Of a stretch of 64,000 nt of DNA, positions 40,345 through 49,277 are shown piece after piece; position 1 is the first letter of the stretch, and each line of letters starts with the position of its first letter. Location of the stretch: positions 7,357,001 to 7,421,000 of the forward strand of contig NZ_CP015849.1 in NCBI RefSeq assembly GCF_001654495.1, in the 5' to 3' direction. The notes under the pieces are model-generated. The model searched no databases. It was not told the DNA's origin and saw only the letters and a list, made by a program, of their open reading frames with translations. A program made the position numbers and the translations under genes. Origin of the DNA: Streptomyces sp. SAT1 (GTDB lineage Bacteria > Actinomycetota > Actinomycetes > Streptomycetales > Streptomycetaceae).

Positions 40345-43300
40345 TCAGGCGGTGCTCCGGCGCAGCAGGGCGTCCGCCTCGTCCTGGAGCGTGTCGAGGT
40401 CGTCGGCGACGACGCCCGCCGTCGAGACGTCCGGCAGGCGGCTCTCGATGTGGCGCAGCGGGCGGTAGCGCAGCCCGAGCACGCCCCAGAGCGCCAGCAG
40501 CAGACCGCCGCCCACCATCAGGAGCCCCATGTCCCGGCCCGGCCCCGTACCGCCGACGATCTGAGAGAACGGCGCGTGCCCGGCGAGCGGGCCGACGACG
40601 TGGTGCAGCAGGACGGGGGTGAACAGGAAGCCGAGCGGCATCAGCCCCGTGGCGAGCATCTGGTTGGTGGCCACGACCCGGCCCTGGAGTTCCAGGCCCA
40701 CCTTGGCCTGGAGGATGGCGAGCCAGTGGGCGTTGAGGACGGCGTTGCACACCCACCACAGGAACAGGCCGACCCCCATGAGGACGGGCTCGGGGCGCAG
40801 CCCGATGAGCGCGTTCGCCAGGCCCATCCCGATCGTCATGCCGATCATGCCGTCGGCCCGGCGCCGGGTGCCGCCCCAGAACGCCATGGCCAGGCCGCCG
40901 GCCGCGGCGCCGAGTCCGCCGGCCGCGGTGACCAGGCCGAGCACGGCGGGACTGCCGGTGGACAGCACGAGGGGCGCCGTGAGCACGGTGGTGGTCGCGG
41001 TGACGTAGTTGACGACCACGAAGAAGAGCACCATCGCGACCATGGGCGGCCGCCGCGCCAGGAAGCGCCAGCCGCCCGTGACGGACGGCAGGAACCCCTC
41101 GCGACGGCGGCGGAAGAGCCGGTCGGGGAAGCGCACGAGCAGCAGGACGGCCCCGCCGGCGAGCACGGCGACCAGGTCGATGACGACCACCGCGGCCAGT
41201 CCGGCGACGCTGATCAGCGCACCGCCCAGGACCGGCGCGACAAGGGTGCTGAGGGCGGTGCCCAGTTGCACCACGCCGTTGGCCTGGGCGAGGTAGGGCT
41301 TGGGCACCAGCTGGGCCACCGAGGCGAGATAGGCGGGCCGCTGGAAGGCGGCGGTGAGCGAGGTGAGCGCGGCGAACACCGCGACCTCCCACACCCGGAG
41401 CGTCCCGGTCGCCGCCGCGGCGATGAGACCGGACAGGGTGACGCCGTACACGACGGCACACGCCAGCAGCACCCGGCGCCGGTCCCACCGGTCGGTGGCG
41501 GCGCCGCCCAGAGGAGCGGCCAGGAACGCCGGGAGCATCGCCAGCATGGTGATCACGGAGTAGGACGACACCTGGTGCGTCTTCTGGAACACCCAGACGC
41601 CGAGGCCGAAGGAGGTGAGCGCGGAACCGGTCATCGACGCCGTCTGGCCGAGGGCGAAGAGCCCGAACCGGCGCAGGTCGCGCCGCGCGGGGGCGCCGCC
41701 CGGCTCGGCCGGCGCGGGGCGTGGGGCCGGTGGCGAGGAGAGTCGTTCCTCGATGAGAGCGGCCAGGTCGGCGGCCTGGTGCTTGAGGAAGTAGTGGCCC
41801 GCGTGCGGGATGCTCGCCAGGGACACGTCGTCGGCGACGGCCGTCCACTCCCGGTAGCGCTCCTCGAAGAGTTCGGTGGTGCGGTCGCGGTCGCCCACGA
41901 CGCACAGCAGGGGTGCCCGCAGCCGCCGCGGCGCGCGGCTGTCGAAACGGGCGGTGAACCAGTCGACCGCCTGGCGCGCGTCGTGCCGGACCGCGCGGAT
42001 CACCGCGCTCCGCGTCTCCTCCTCCAGCTGCCCGCCGAGCGCCCGCAGCACGTCGTGGTACGCGCGGTCCGACGTGCGCCGGTCGTCGGGGAACCAGCGG
42101 TGCACCAGCGCGGACACCCGGCCGGGCAGCCGCGCGCTGGGGAAGGCCGCCCCCAGTACGACACCGGCGAGCTCCCGTCCCGTCTCCTCCAGCGCGAGGG
42201 CCAGCGCCACCGCGGACGCCGTTCCGACGCAGTGCCCGTAGACCAGCACCTCGCCGGCGTCCCGTTCGGCGAGTTCGTCCCGCACCCGGGCCACGACGTC
42301 GGTGAGGGACCGCAGTTCCTCGTCCGCGCGCGCGGGATCGTGGCCGGGCAGTTCCACGGCGAGCACCTGCACACCGGGCCGCCGTGCGGCGAGTTCGCGG
42401 GCGAGGGGCTGGTAGGAGGCCGCGGTGCCGCCCCCGTAGGGGACGCAGACGACGGTCAGCTCCGGTGACGTGCCGCCGGGAGGCCCGGCCAGCCGCTGGA
42501 GCAGCCCGGTGCCCGCCGCCGAGGGATCGTCGAGCAGCGTCGCCAGTTCCCGCACCGTGGGATGGGTGAAGAGGGACACGACCCGCAGAGCGGGGTCGAT
42601 CAGGCGGGCGGCGCGCAGCGCGCCGAGGGAGTCGCCGCCCAGCGCGAAGAAGTCGGCGTCGATGTCGAGGTCCTGGCCGGGGAGTTCCAGCACCTCCTGC
42701 CAGGCCGCGGCGACACGCCGCTCGGCGGCGCTGCGCGGCGCGGTGCCGCCTGGGACCTGCTGACTCTCCGGTACGGGCAGAGCCGCGCGGTCCACCTTGC
42801 CGTTCGGGGTCAGCGGGATCGCGGGCAGCGGGACCAGGGCCGAGGGGACCATGTGGTCGGGGAGCTGCGCGCGCAGGGCGGAACGCACGGCCGCCGTGTC
42901 GAGCGGGACCCGGTCGTCGGCGGGGACGAGCCAGGCGACCAGGCGGCGCCGGTGCGCGTCGCCGACGGCCAGCGCGACCGCCTCGCGCACCGCGGGCAGC
43001 GCCCGGCAGGCCGCCGCGACCTCGCCGGGTTCCACCCGGTACCCGCGTACCTTGACCTGGTCGTCCAGGCGCCCGAGGAACTCCAGGAGACCGTCGGCGC
43101 GCACGCGCACCCGGTCTCCCGTGCGATAGCAGCGCCGCATTCCGCCGACCGGATCGGGGACGAAGGCGCGCTCGGTGGCCTCGGTGTCCCCGGCGTAACC
43201 GCGGGCCACGCCGGGACCGGCGATCCAGAGTTCTCCCGCCGTGCCCGTCGGTGCCGGCCGGCCGGCGCGGTCGACGACGTAGCAGACGGCGCCGGGGAAC

Positions 43301-45711
43301 GGCGTCCCGAGCGGTACGGAGGTGGCGGCCCCCGGGTCACCGGTGCCGGCGGGCTCGCATCCGAGGACGGAGACGGTCGTCTCGGTGGGACCGTAGTGGT
43401 TGTGCAGCCGCAGAGCGGGCCGCGCCGCCCGCACCCGCACGACGAGCTCGGGCGGACACGCCTCCCCGGCGAGCACCAGGACACGGCGGGGCAGCACCTG
43501 GGCCAGGTCGCCGTGCGCCGCGAGGAGTTCGAGATGACTGGGCACCATCTTGACGACGTCCACCGGATGGGCGGCGAAGTACGCGGCGAGGCCGACGGGG
43601 TCGATGGCACGCTCGCGCTCCAGCAGATGCAGCGTGCCGCCGCTCACCAGCGCCCCGAACAGGGAGAGGTACCCGAGGTCGGCCGCCGCCGTGGACAGCA
43701 GGGCGAAGGACCGGCCGTGCCCGTCGATCCGCTCCAGGGCGGCGTGCAGATAGTGGGTGAGGGAACGGTGTTCCACCCCGACGCCCTTGGGCGTGCCGGT
43801 CGTCCCGGACGTGAAGATGAGGTAGGCGAGCTGGTCCTCGCGCACCTGCGGGCCCGGCCGTGACCGGCCGTCGCCGCCGTCCGCGGTGGACACGTCCTCG
43901 GTGACCAGTGCCTGCGCCGCCCGCACACGGCCGGCCGACGACCGGCGGGTCAGCACGCATCGCGCCCCGGACGCCGCCACGGTACGGGCGAGCCGTTCGT
44001 CGGGATGGGCGGGTTCCAGGGGGACGAAGGCCGCGCCGGCCTTGAGCACACCGAGCAGCGCCACGGGCAGGTGGACGTCCCGCTCGGCCAGCACCCCCAC
44101 CGGCTCACCGGCACGGACTCCGGCGGCGAGCAGGGCGGCGGCGACGCGGGTGGCCCGTGCGTCCAGTTCGCCGTAGGTCAGGGAGCCGTCCTCCGCCACG
44201 ACCGCCGCCCGCCCGGGTGCGGTCCGTCCCCAGCGCGCCACCAGCTCGGGCACGGGCTCCGTCGGATAGCCGCGGACCGGCCCGTACAGGACGCCCTCCT
44301 CCGGGTCCGTCGGGAGCAGGTCGCCGACGGTCCGCCCGGGGTCCTCGGCCAGCGCCGTCAGTACGCGCAGATAGGAGTCGGCGAGCCGTCGCGCCGTCGC
44401 GGCGTCGAAGCGCTCGCGGCGGTACTGCAGCACCCCGCTCAAAGGGCCCTCGGCGCCCTCCTCGAAGCAGTGCAGCGCCAGCTCGGCCTTGACTGCGCCG
44501 GTCGCGATCTCGGTGAACCGCGTGGTGAGGCCGGGGAAGAGGCGGGTGGGGCCGGGCCGGACGTACAGGTTCGCCATCGTGTCGAAGAGGGGCGCGGCGG
44601 CTTCCGCGCGTGCGGCGCGCACGTCCCGCACGACGCGTTCGAAGGGGACGTCCGCCCGGCTCAGCGCGTCGAGCACGACGTCGCGCACCTCGGCCAGCAG
44701 GCGCCGGCCCGACCACGCGGGGGACAGGACCGTCCGCATCACGACCGTGTTGACGAACGGGCCGACGGCCTGTCCGGCGCGGGCCGAGTGCCGCCCGCCG
44801 TCCGGGACGCCGACGGAGATGTCCTCGCTGTCGGACACCCGGGCCAGCAGCGCCTGCCAGCCGGCCAGCAGCACCATGAACAGGGTGACACCGTTGTCGG
44901 CGGCGAGGGCGGCGAGGCGTGCCCTGAGGTCCGGTGGGAAGGCGAGGGGGACGCCGTCGCCCGCGTCGGAGGGGACCGGCCGGGCGGGGCGGTCCGCGGG
45001 CAGCTCCAGCACGGGGCACGCGTCGCTCAACCGCTTTGTCCACCACGGGGCATGACGCTCCGTCAGGTCGCCGGACCGGTCGGCGACGGCTTCCGCGTAC
45101 TGCGGCGGGCGCGGGGGAAGGGGTCCCTGTCCCAGGTGGTGGGTGTAGAGCGCGGCCAGATCGGAGACCAGGAGGCCGTTGGAGGCGGCGTCGGTCGCCA
45201 GATGGTGCAGGACCAGCAGCAGCGCGTGCTCCTGCTCGCCGAGGCGGAAGCAGGCGACGCGCAGCGGGCATTCGTGTTCGGGCGCGATCGGCCGCCGCAC
45301 ATGGTCTTGGACCAGCCGGTCGAGCTCGGCCCCGGCATCCGGGGCGTCCCGGAGGTCCACGAAGTCCAGGGGGACCGCGGAGGCCGGACCGGTGACCAGG
45401 ACAGGGGACGGGCCCGACGCGTCGACGGTGCTGCGCAGCACGTCGTGCCGTTCCGCGAGCGCCCGCAGCGCCGCCCGCAGCGCCGGGCCGTCCAGCGGGC
45501 CGCTCATCCGCAGCAGGACCGGGACCAGATACGCGCTGCTGTCCGGCTGGAGCTGGGAGGCGAGCCACATCGCCTGCTGCGCGGGGCTCAGCGGTACGGG
45601 GCCCTCCTGCCGCGGCGGAGCCTCCTGCGGACCCCGCGACCTGCGGGCGGACAGCAGGGCGCGCAAGCGGTCCTGGTCGGTGCCCGAGGCCGCGGCCGTC
45701 GTGTCGTTCAT
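40345..45711 (-). CDS. NRPS module fused to exporter: C-A-PCP-TE-MFS
   Basis: This is a 1788-residue fusion. The condensation domain (about 30-460) has HHLATDA. The adenylation domain (about 470-985) has LIFTSGTTGTPKG, NHYGPTE, YRTGDRV and NGKVDR. The PCP carries FFALGGDSL, the thioesterase (about 1110-1350) has GHCVG and HAGHYF, and a 12-helix MFS exporter of the EntS type follows (about 1375-1750). By eye the A-domain pocket reads D-L-L-K-V-A-H-V-S-K, closest to aspartate-type codes (DLTKVGHIGK). The thioesterase has Cys where most have Ser. It is the terminal module, with release and export in one chain. ATG overlaps the upstream NRPS stop. Confidence 0.93.
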   Translation of the reverse strand: MNDTTAAASGTDQDRLRALLSARRSRGPQEAPPRQEGPVPLSPAQQAMWLASQLQPDSSAYLVPVLLRMSGPLDGPALRAALRALAERHDVLRSTVDASGPSPVLVTGPASAVPLDFVDLRDAPDAGAELDRLVQDHVRRPIAPEHECPLRVACFRLGEQEHALLLVLHHLATDAASNGLLVSDLAALYTHHLGQGPLPPRPPQYAEAVADRSGDLTERHAPWWTKRLSDACPVLELPADRPARPVPSDAGDGVPLAFPPDLRARLAALAADNGVTLFMVLLAGWQALLARVSDSEDISVGVPDGGRHSARAGQAVGPFVNTVVMRTVLSPAWSGRRLLAEVRDVVLDALSRADVPFERVVRDVRAARAEAAAPLFDTMANLYVRPGPTRLFPGLTTRFTEIATGAVKAELALHCFEEGAEGPLSGVLQYRRERFDAATARRLADSYLRVLTALAEDPGRTVGDLLPTDPEEGVLYGPVRGYPTEPVPELVARWGRTAPGRAAVVAEDGSLTYGELDARATRVAAALLAAGVRAGEPVGVLAERDVHLPVALLGVLKAGAAFVPLEPAHPDERLARTVAASGARCVLTRRSSAGRVRAAQALVTEDVSTADGGDGRSRPGPQVREDQLAYLIFTSGTTGTPKGVGVEHRSLTHYLHAALERIDGHGRSFALLSTAAADLGYLSLFGALVSGGTLHLLERERAIDPVGLAAYFAAHPVDVVKMVPSHLELLAAHGDLAQVLPRRVLVLAGEACPPELVVRVRAARPALRLHNHYGPTETTVSVLGCEPAGTGDPGAATSVPLGTPFPGAVCYVVDRAGRPAPTGTAGELWIAGPGVARGYAGDTEATERAFVPDPVGGMRRCYRTGDRVRVRADGLLEFLGRLDDQVKVRGYRVEPGEVAAACRALPAVREAVALAVGDAHRRRLVAWLVPADDRVPLDTAAVRSALRAQLPDHMVPSALVPLPAIPLTPNGKVDRAALPVPESQQVPGGTAPRSAAERRVAAAWQEVLELPGQDLDIDADFFALGGDSLGALRAARLIDPALRVVSLFTHPTVRELATLLDDPSAAGTGLLQRLAGPPGGTSPELTVVCVPYGGGTAASYQPLARELAARRPGVQVLAVELPGHDPARADEELRSLTDVVARVRDELAERDAGEVLVYGHCVGTASAVALALALEETGRELAGVVLGAAFPSARLPGRVSALVHRWFPDDRRTSDRAYHDVLRALGGQLEEETRSAVIRAVRHDARQAVDWFTARFDSRAPRRLRAPLLCVVGDRDRTTELFEERYREWTAVADDVSLASIPHAGHYFLKHQAADLAALIEERLSSPPAPRPAPAEPGGAPARRDLRRFGLFALGQTASMTGSALTSFGLGVWVFQKTHQVSSYSVITMLAMLPAFLAAPLGGAATDRWDRRRVLLACAVVYGVTLSGLIAAAATGTLRVWEVAVFAALTSLTAAFQRPAYLASVAQLVPKPYLAQANGVVQLGTALSTLVAPVLGGALISVAGLAAVVVIDLVAVLAGGAVLLLVRFPDRLFRRRREGFLPSVTGGWRFLARRPPMVAMVLFFVVVNYVTATTTVLTAPLVLSTGSPAVLGLVTAAGGLGAAAGGLAMAFWGGTRRRADGMIGMTIGMGLANALIGLRPEPVLMGVGLFLWWVCNAVLNAHWLAILQAKVGLELQGRVVATNQMLATGLMPLGFLFTPVLLHHVVGPLAGHAPFSQIVGGTGPGRDMGLLMVGGGLLLALWGVLGLRYRPLRHIESRLPDVSTAGVVADDLDTLQDEADALLRRSTA

Positions 45712-48700
45712 GACGTGCCCTCCTCGTCCGCCGGGTCCTGAGCCGCGTCCAGTGCGGCCAGCGCCCGCTGTTCGACCTCGGCGGCCAGCTCGCGCAGCAC
45801 CGGCAGGGCGAACACCGTGCGCACCGACACGTCGACCCCGAGCGCGTCCCAGATCTCACCGGCGACCCGCATCGCCGTCAGCGAGGTTCCCCCGAGGTCG
45901 AAGAACGAGTCGGAGGCCGCCACGTCCTTCACCGGCAGCAGCCGCTCCCACGTGTCCGCCAGGAACTCCTCGACGACGGTGGACGGCGCGACGCGCCGCC
46001 GCTCCCCGGGATCCTCCGCTCTCACCACGGGTGGCGGCGGGGGCAGCACGAGGGCCGAGCAGGAGCGGTCGGGCGCCGCGGTGCCCTCGGCGAGGACCTG
46101 GAGGAACCCGTCCAGCAGAGCGGCCGCCGCCGCCTCGCCGAAGCAGTCGAGGTCGTGGACGAGATGGATCTCGGTACCCGACACCGTCGTGTTGACGAGG
46201 AAGGTGGCGTCGTCCCTCGCGACGCCGGTGTCGCGTTCGCCGAGCACCCGCAGGGTCACCGGCCCCGCGACGGCCTCGACGGGCGCCTCCGCGGGACGCA
46301 TGGAGAGCGAGACGGGCGTCAGGGGCGCGCCGGGACGGACCGGGAGCCCGGCCGCGACGGCCGCCTCGGCGAGCGCTGCGGCAGGGAGCGCCGTGTGGGC
46401 CAGCGCCCGGTTGCGGGCGAGTGCCGCCCGCGCGGCCACGGTGCGGAAACTCTCGCCGGGCGCGCGGCGGACCCGGACCGGGGAGACGAAGAGCAGCGGA
46501 CCCACGACCCGGTCGAGTTCCGGTACGGGACGCCGGGCCACCGGCACGTTGACCAGAAGGTCGTGCCGGCCGGTCCAGTGGCCCATCAGCACATGGAGCG
46601 CCGCCAGGTGCACCGCGAACTCCGAGACGCCCGAGGAGGCCGCCAGGTCCCGTACGGCGGCGGCGGTCCCGGACGGCAGAGGGCGGACCAGCCGGGCACC
46701 CCGGTGGGCGGGCGTACCCGCGCGGGCCCGGCGAGCGAGGTCCCACGGAGGCAGGGACCCGTGCAGCTCGTCGCGCCAGAACGCGCGGTCGGCCGCGGAG
46801 GAGAGCGTGTGCACCTGCTCCTCCCAGCGCGCCACGTCACCGAGCTGCACGGCCGGTTCCGGCACGGGCCGACCGCCGAGCGCCGCGGCGAGCTCCTCCA
46901 GGAGCAGGCCGCCCGACCACCCGTCGAAGGCCAGATGGTCCACGGCGAGCACCAGCCGGGCACGGTCCGGGGCGGTACGGACGAGCGTGGCGCGCAGCAG
47001 CGGTGTGTCGTCGGGCGCGAAGACCTGCCGGGCCGCGGCGTCCAGGAGCGCTTCCGTCTCCTGCGCCGTGCGGTGTGCCGCCTCGTGCTCGGTGAAGGGC
47101 ACGGGTGCCGCGGGCAGCACATGGGCCACCGGGCCCCCGCCGGACTCGCGGACGACGGTGCGCAGGGCCTCGTGCCGCAGGACGACCGCGTCGAGGGCGG
47201 TACGGATCGCGTCGGTGCTGACGGCGCCGTCGACGCCGAGCACGAACGCCTCCGTGGTGACGCCGGGCTCCGGGCTGATCTGCCGGGTCCGCCAGAGTTC
47301 GCGCTGCATGTCGCCGAGCGGGGACGCGACGGCGTCCGGCAGCCGTGACGGCGCGGGCATCGGGGGCGCGACGCCGACGAGCCCGGCCAGCGCCGCCACG
47401 GTCGGCTCGGAGAGGAAGGCGCCCAGCGGGACGGCCGCTCCCCACTCGGCGCGGACCCGGGCGAGGACACGCGCGGCGGCCAGGGAGTGTCCTCCCAGGA
47501 GGTCGAAGCGGTCGGTGCGGCCCACCGGCCGGGCGAGGCCGAGCACCTCGGCGACGATCGCCGCCAGCCGTGTCTCCGCTCCCGGCCGCGCGGCCTCGCC
47601 CGGCTCCGCCGTTTCGGCGGCAGGCAGCACGGCCGCGAGCGCCTTGCGGTCGACCTTCCCGTTGCTGCTGCGCGGCAGGCGGTCCGTCACCAGGACGCGG
47701 GACGGCACGAGGTAGTGCGGGAGGCGGTCCCGCAGCACGCGGAGGATCTCCTCCTCGGCCGGTGGCGCCGAAGCGGTGCCGCCCGTCTCCACGTGCGCGT
47801 GCAGCGTGTGTGCCCCGGTGCCGTCCGGACGGGCGAGGACCACGGCGTGGCGTACGCCCGGCAGCGTCGCGAGGACCGCCTCGGCCTCACCGGGCTCGAC
47901 CCGGAAGCCGCGCACCTTGACCTGCTCGTCGAGACGGCCGAGGTAGTGCAGGACGCCGTTCGTGCGCCGCACCAGGTCGCCCGTCCGGTAGCGCGTGCCG
48001 CCCGGTGCGGCGGGATCGGCGACGAAGCTCGCCGCCGTGGCCTCGGGATCCCCCAGGTAGCCGAGCCCCACCAGCGGCCCGGCGACCCACAGTTCGCCCG
48101 CTGTCCCGTCCGGCACCACGCGCTGCCCAGCGTCGCGCACCGTCAGCTCGCAGTCCGCGACGGCCGTGCCGATGGGCGGCGTGCCCGTCTCGTGGCGGCC
48201 TATCGGGTGGGTGGCGCAGAAGACGGTGCACTCGGTGGGCCCGTAGAGGTTGACCACGGCCTCCACACCGGGCTGCGCGTACAGCTGGTCGACCAGCGGG
48301 CGCGGCACCGGCTCCGCACCGGCGTTGACCCGGCGCACCCCCGGCGGCAGCGGGCGCTCCAGCAGCATCGCGAGCGCGGACGGCGGCGCGCTGATCATGG
48401 TGATCTCGTCGCGCGCGGGCAGATCGGGCAGCGCCAGGACGTCGTCGGCGAGGACGACGCTTCCTCCGGCGCACAGCGGGCCGAAGATCTGGTGGACGGA
48501 CGCGTCGAAGGACAGCGACGCGGACGCCAGCCCCACCGCCAGGTGCGCGGGTGCGATCGTGCGGCTCATCCACCGCAGGAGGGCGAGGACGGAGCGGTGC
48601 GGGATGACCACGCCCTTGGGAACGCCGGTGGAGCCCGACGTGAACAGGACGTACGCCTCTTCGCCGGGCGGTGCCGGACGCGGGGCGGGACCGCCCGCGG

Positions 48701-49130
48701 CGTCCCGGTGCGCGACACCGTCGACGATCAGGGGGCGCGCTCCGGCCGCGGCGACGACGGGTGCCAGTACGGCGGTGGTGAGCACCTCGCGGATCCCGGC
48801 GGCGCGGACCATGTGAGCCAGCCGGGACGGCGGGAGCGCGGGATCGAGGGCCACACAGGAACCGCCTGCCCGCCACACCCCCAGGAAGGCGGCCACCGTG
48901 CGCTCGTCGCGGCCCATACAGATGCCCGTCCGGCTTCCCGGAGCGGTCGGCAGGAGGGCGCTGATCCCGGCGGCGAGAACCATCAACTCCTCGTACGAGG
49001 TGCGGTGTTCACCGGAGATCACCGCGGTCGCGCCGGGCCGGCGGGAGGCCTGCTGGGCCACCAGGTCGAATGCGGTCCGGGGAGGGGGACACTCCTCGGT
49101 CTGCTGCTGTCGCGGGGGGTGGACCGGCAT
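45708..49130 (-). CDS. NRPS, A-PCP-C-PCP
   Basis: This is a 1140-residue NRPS protein. The N-terminal adenylation domain has LFTSGSTGVPKG, NLYGPTE, YRTGDLV and NGKVDRK. Its pocket reads D-A-H-S-V-A-L-V-F-K and I cannot assign it. PCP1 has LLGGHSLAAAR. The C domain has DHLAFDG, with the first His of HHxxxDG replaced by Asp. PCP2 carries FFDLGGTSLTAMR and has no A domain of its own. It is an initiation protein whose second carrier is probably charged in trans. The ATG at 49130 follows GGAG. The first 147 bp upstream are non-coding. Confidence 0.92.
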   Translation of the reverse strand: MPVHPPRQQQTEECPPPRTAFDLVAQQASRRPGATAVISGEHRTSYEELMVLAAGISALLPTAPGSRTGICMGRDERTVAAFLGVWRAGGSCVALDPALPPSRLAHMVRAAGIREVLTTAVLAPVVAAAGARPLIVDGVAHRDAAGGPAPRPAPPGEEAYVLFTSGSTGVPKGVVIPHRSVLALLRWMSRTIAPAHLAVGLASASLSFDASVHQIFGPLCAGGSVVLADDVLALPDLPARDEITMISAPPSALAMLLERPLPPGVRRVNAGAEPVPRPLVDQLYAQPGVEAVVNLYGPTECTVFCATHPIGRHETGTPPIGTAVADCELTVRDAGQRVVPDGTAGELWVAGPLVGLGYLGDPEATAASFVADPAAPGGTRYRTGDLVRRTNGVLHYLGRLDEQVKVRGFRVEPGEAEAVLATLPGVRHAVVLARPDGTGAHTLHAHVETGGTASAPPAEEEILRVLRDRLPHYLVPSRVLVTDRLPRSSNGKVDRKALAAVLPAAETAEPGEAARPGAETRLAAIVAEVLGLARPVGRTDRFDLLGGHSLAAARVLARVRAEWGAAVPLGAFLSEPTVAALAGLVGVAPPMPAPSRLPDAVASPLGDMQRELWRTRQISPEPGVTTEAFVLGVDGAVSTDAIRTALDAVVLRHEALRTVVRESGGGPVAHVLPAAPVPFTEHEAAHRTAQETEALLDAAARQVFAPDDTPLLRATLVRTAPDRARLVLAVDHLAFDGWSGGLLLEELAAALGGRPVPEPAVQLGDVARWEEQVHTLSSAADRAFWRDELHGSLPPWDLARRARAGTPAHRGARLVRPLPSGTAAAVRDLAASSGVSEFAVHLAALHVLMGHWTGRHDLLVNVPVARRPVPELDRVVGPLLFVSPVRVRRAPGESFRTVAARAALARNRALAHTALPAAALAEAAVAAGLPVRPGAPLTPVSLSMRPAEAPVEAVAGPVTLRVLGERDTGVARDDATFLVNTTVSGTEIHLVHDLDCFGEAAAAALLDGFLQVLAEGTAAPDRSCSALVLPPPPPVVRAEDPGERRRVAPSTVVEEFLADTWERLLPVKDVAASDSFFDLGGTSLTAMRVAGEIWDALGVDVSVRTVFALPVLRELAAEVEQRALAALDAAQDPADEEGTS

Positions 49131-49277
49131 GGGACGGCTCCAGATCGTGTGGGCGCCGGGATGTGGCGCGGGTGACGCGTGGGGGCCTGCCCCCATGGGT
49201 GGGGGAGCGGCCGGGATGAGAGGAGGAGGCGGACGACCGGGGGCGCGTCGGCATTCCGACGGCGGACGGCCGTCCGG

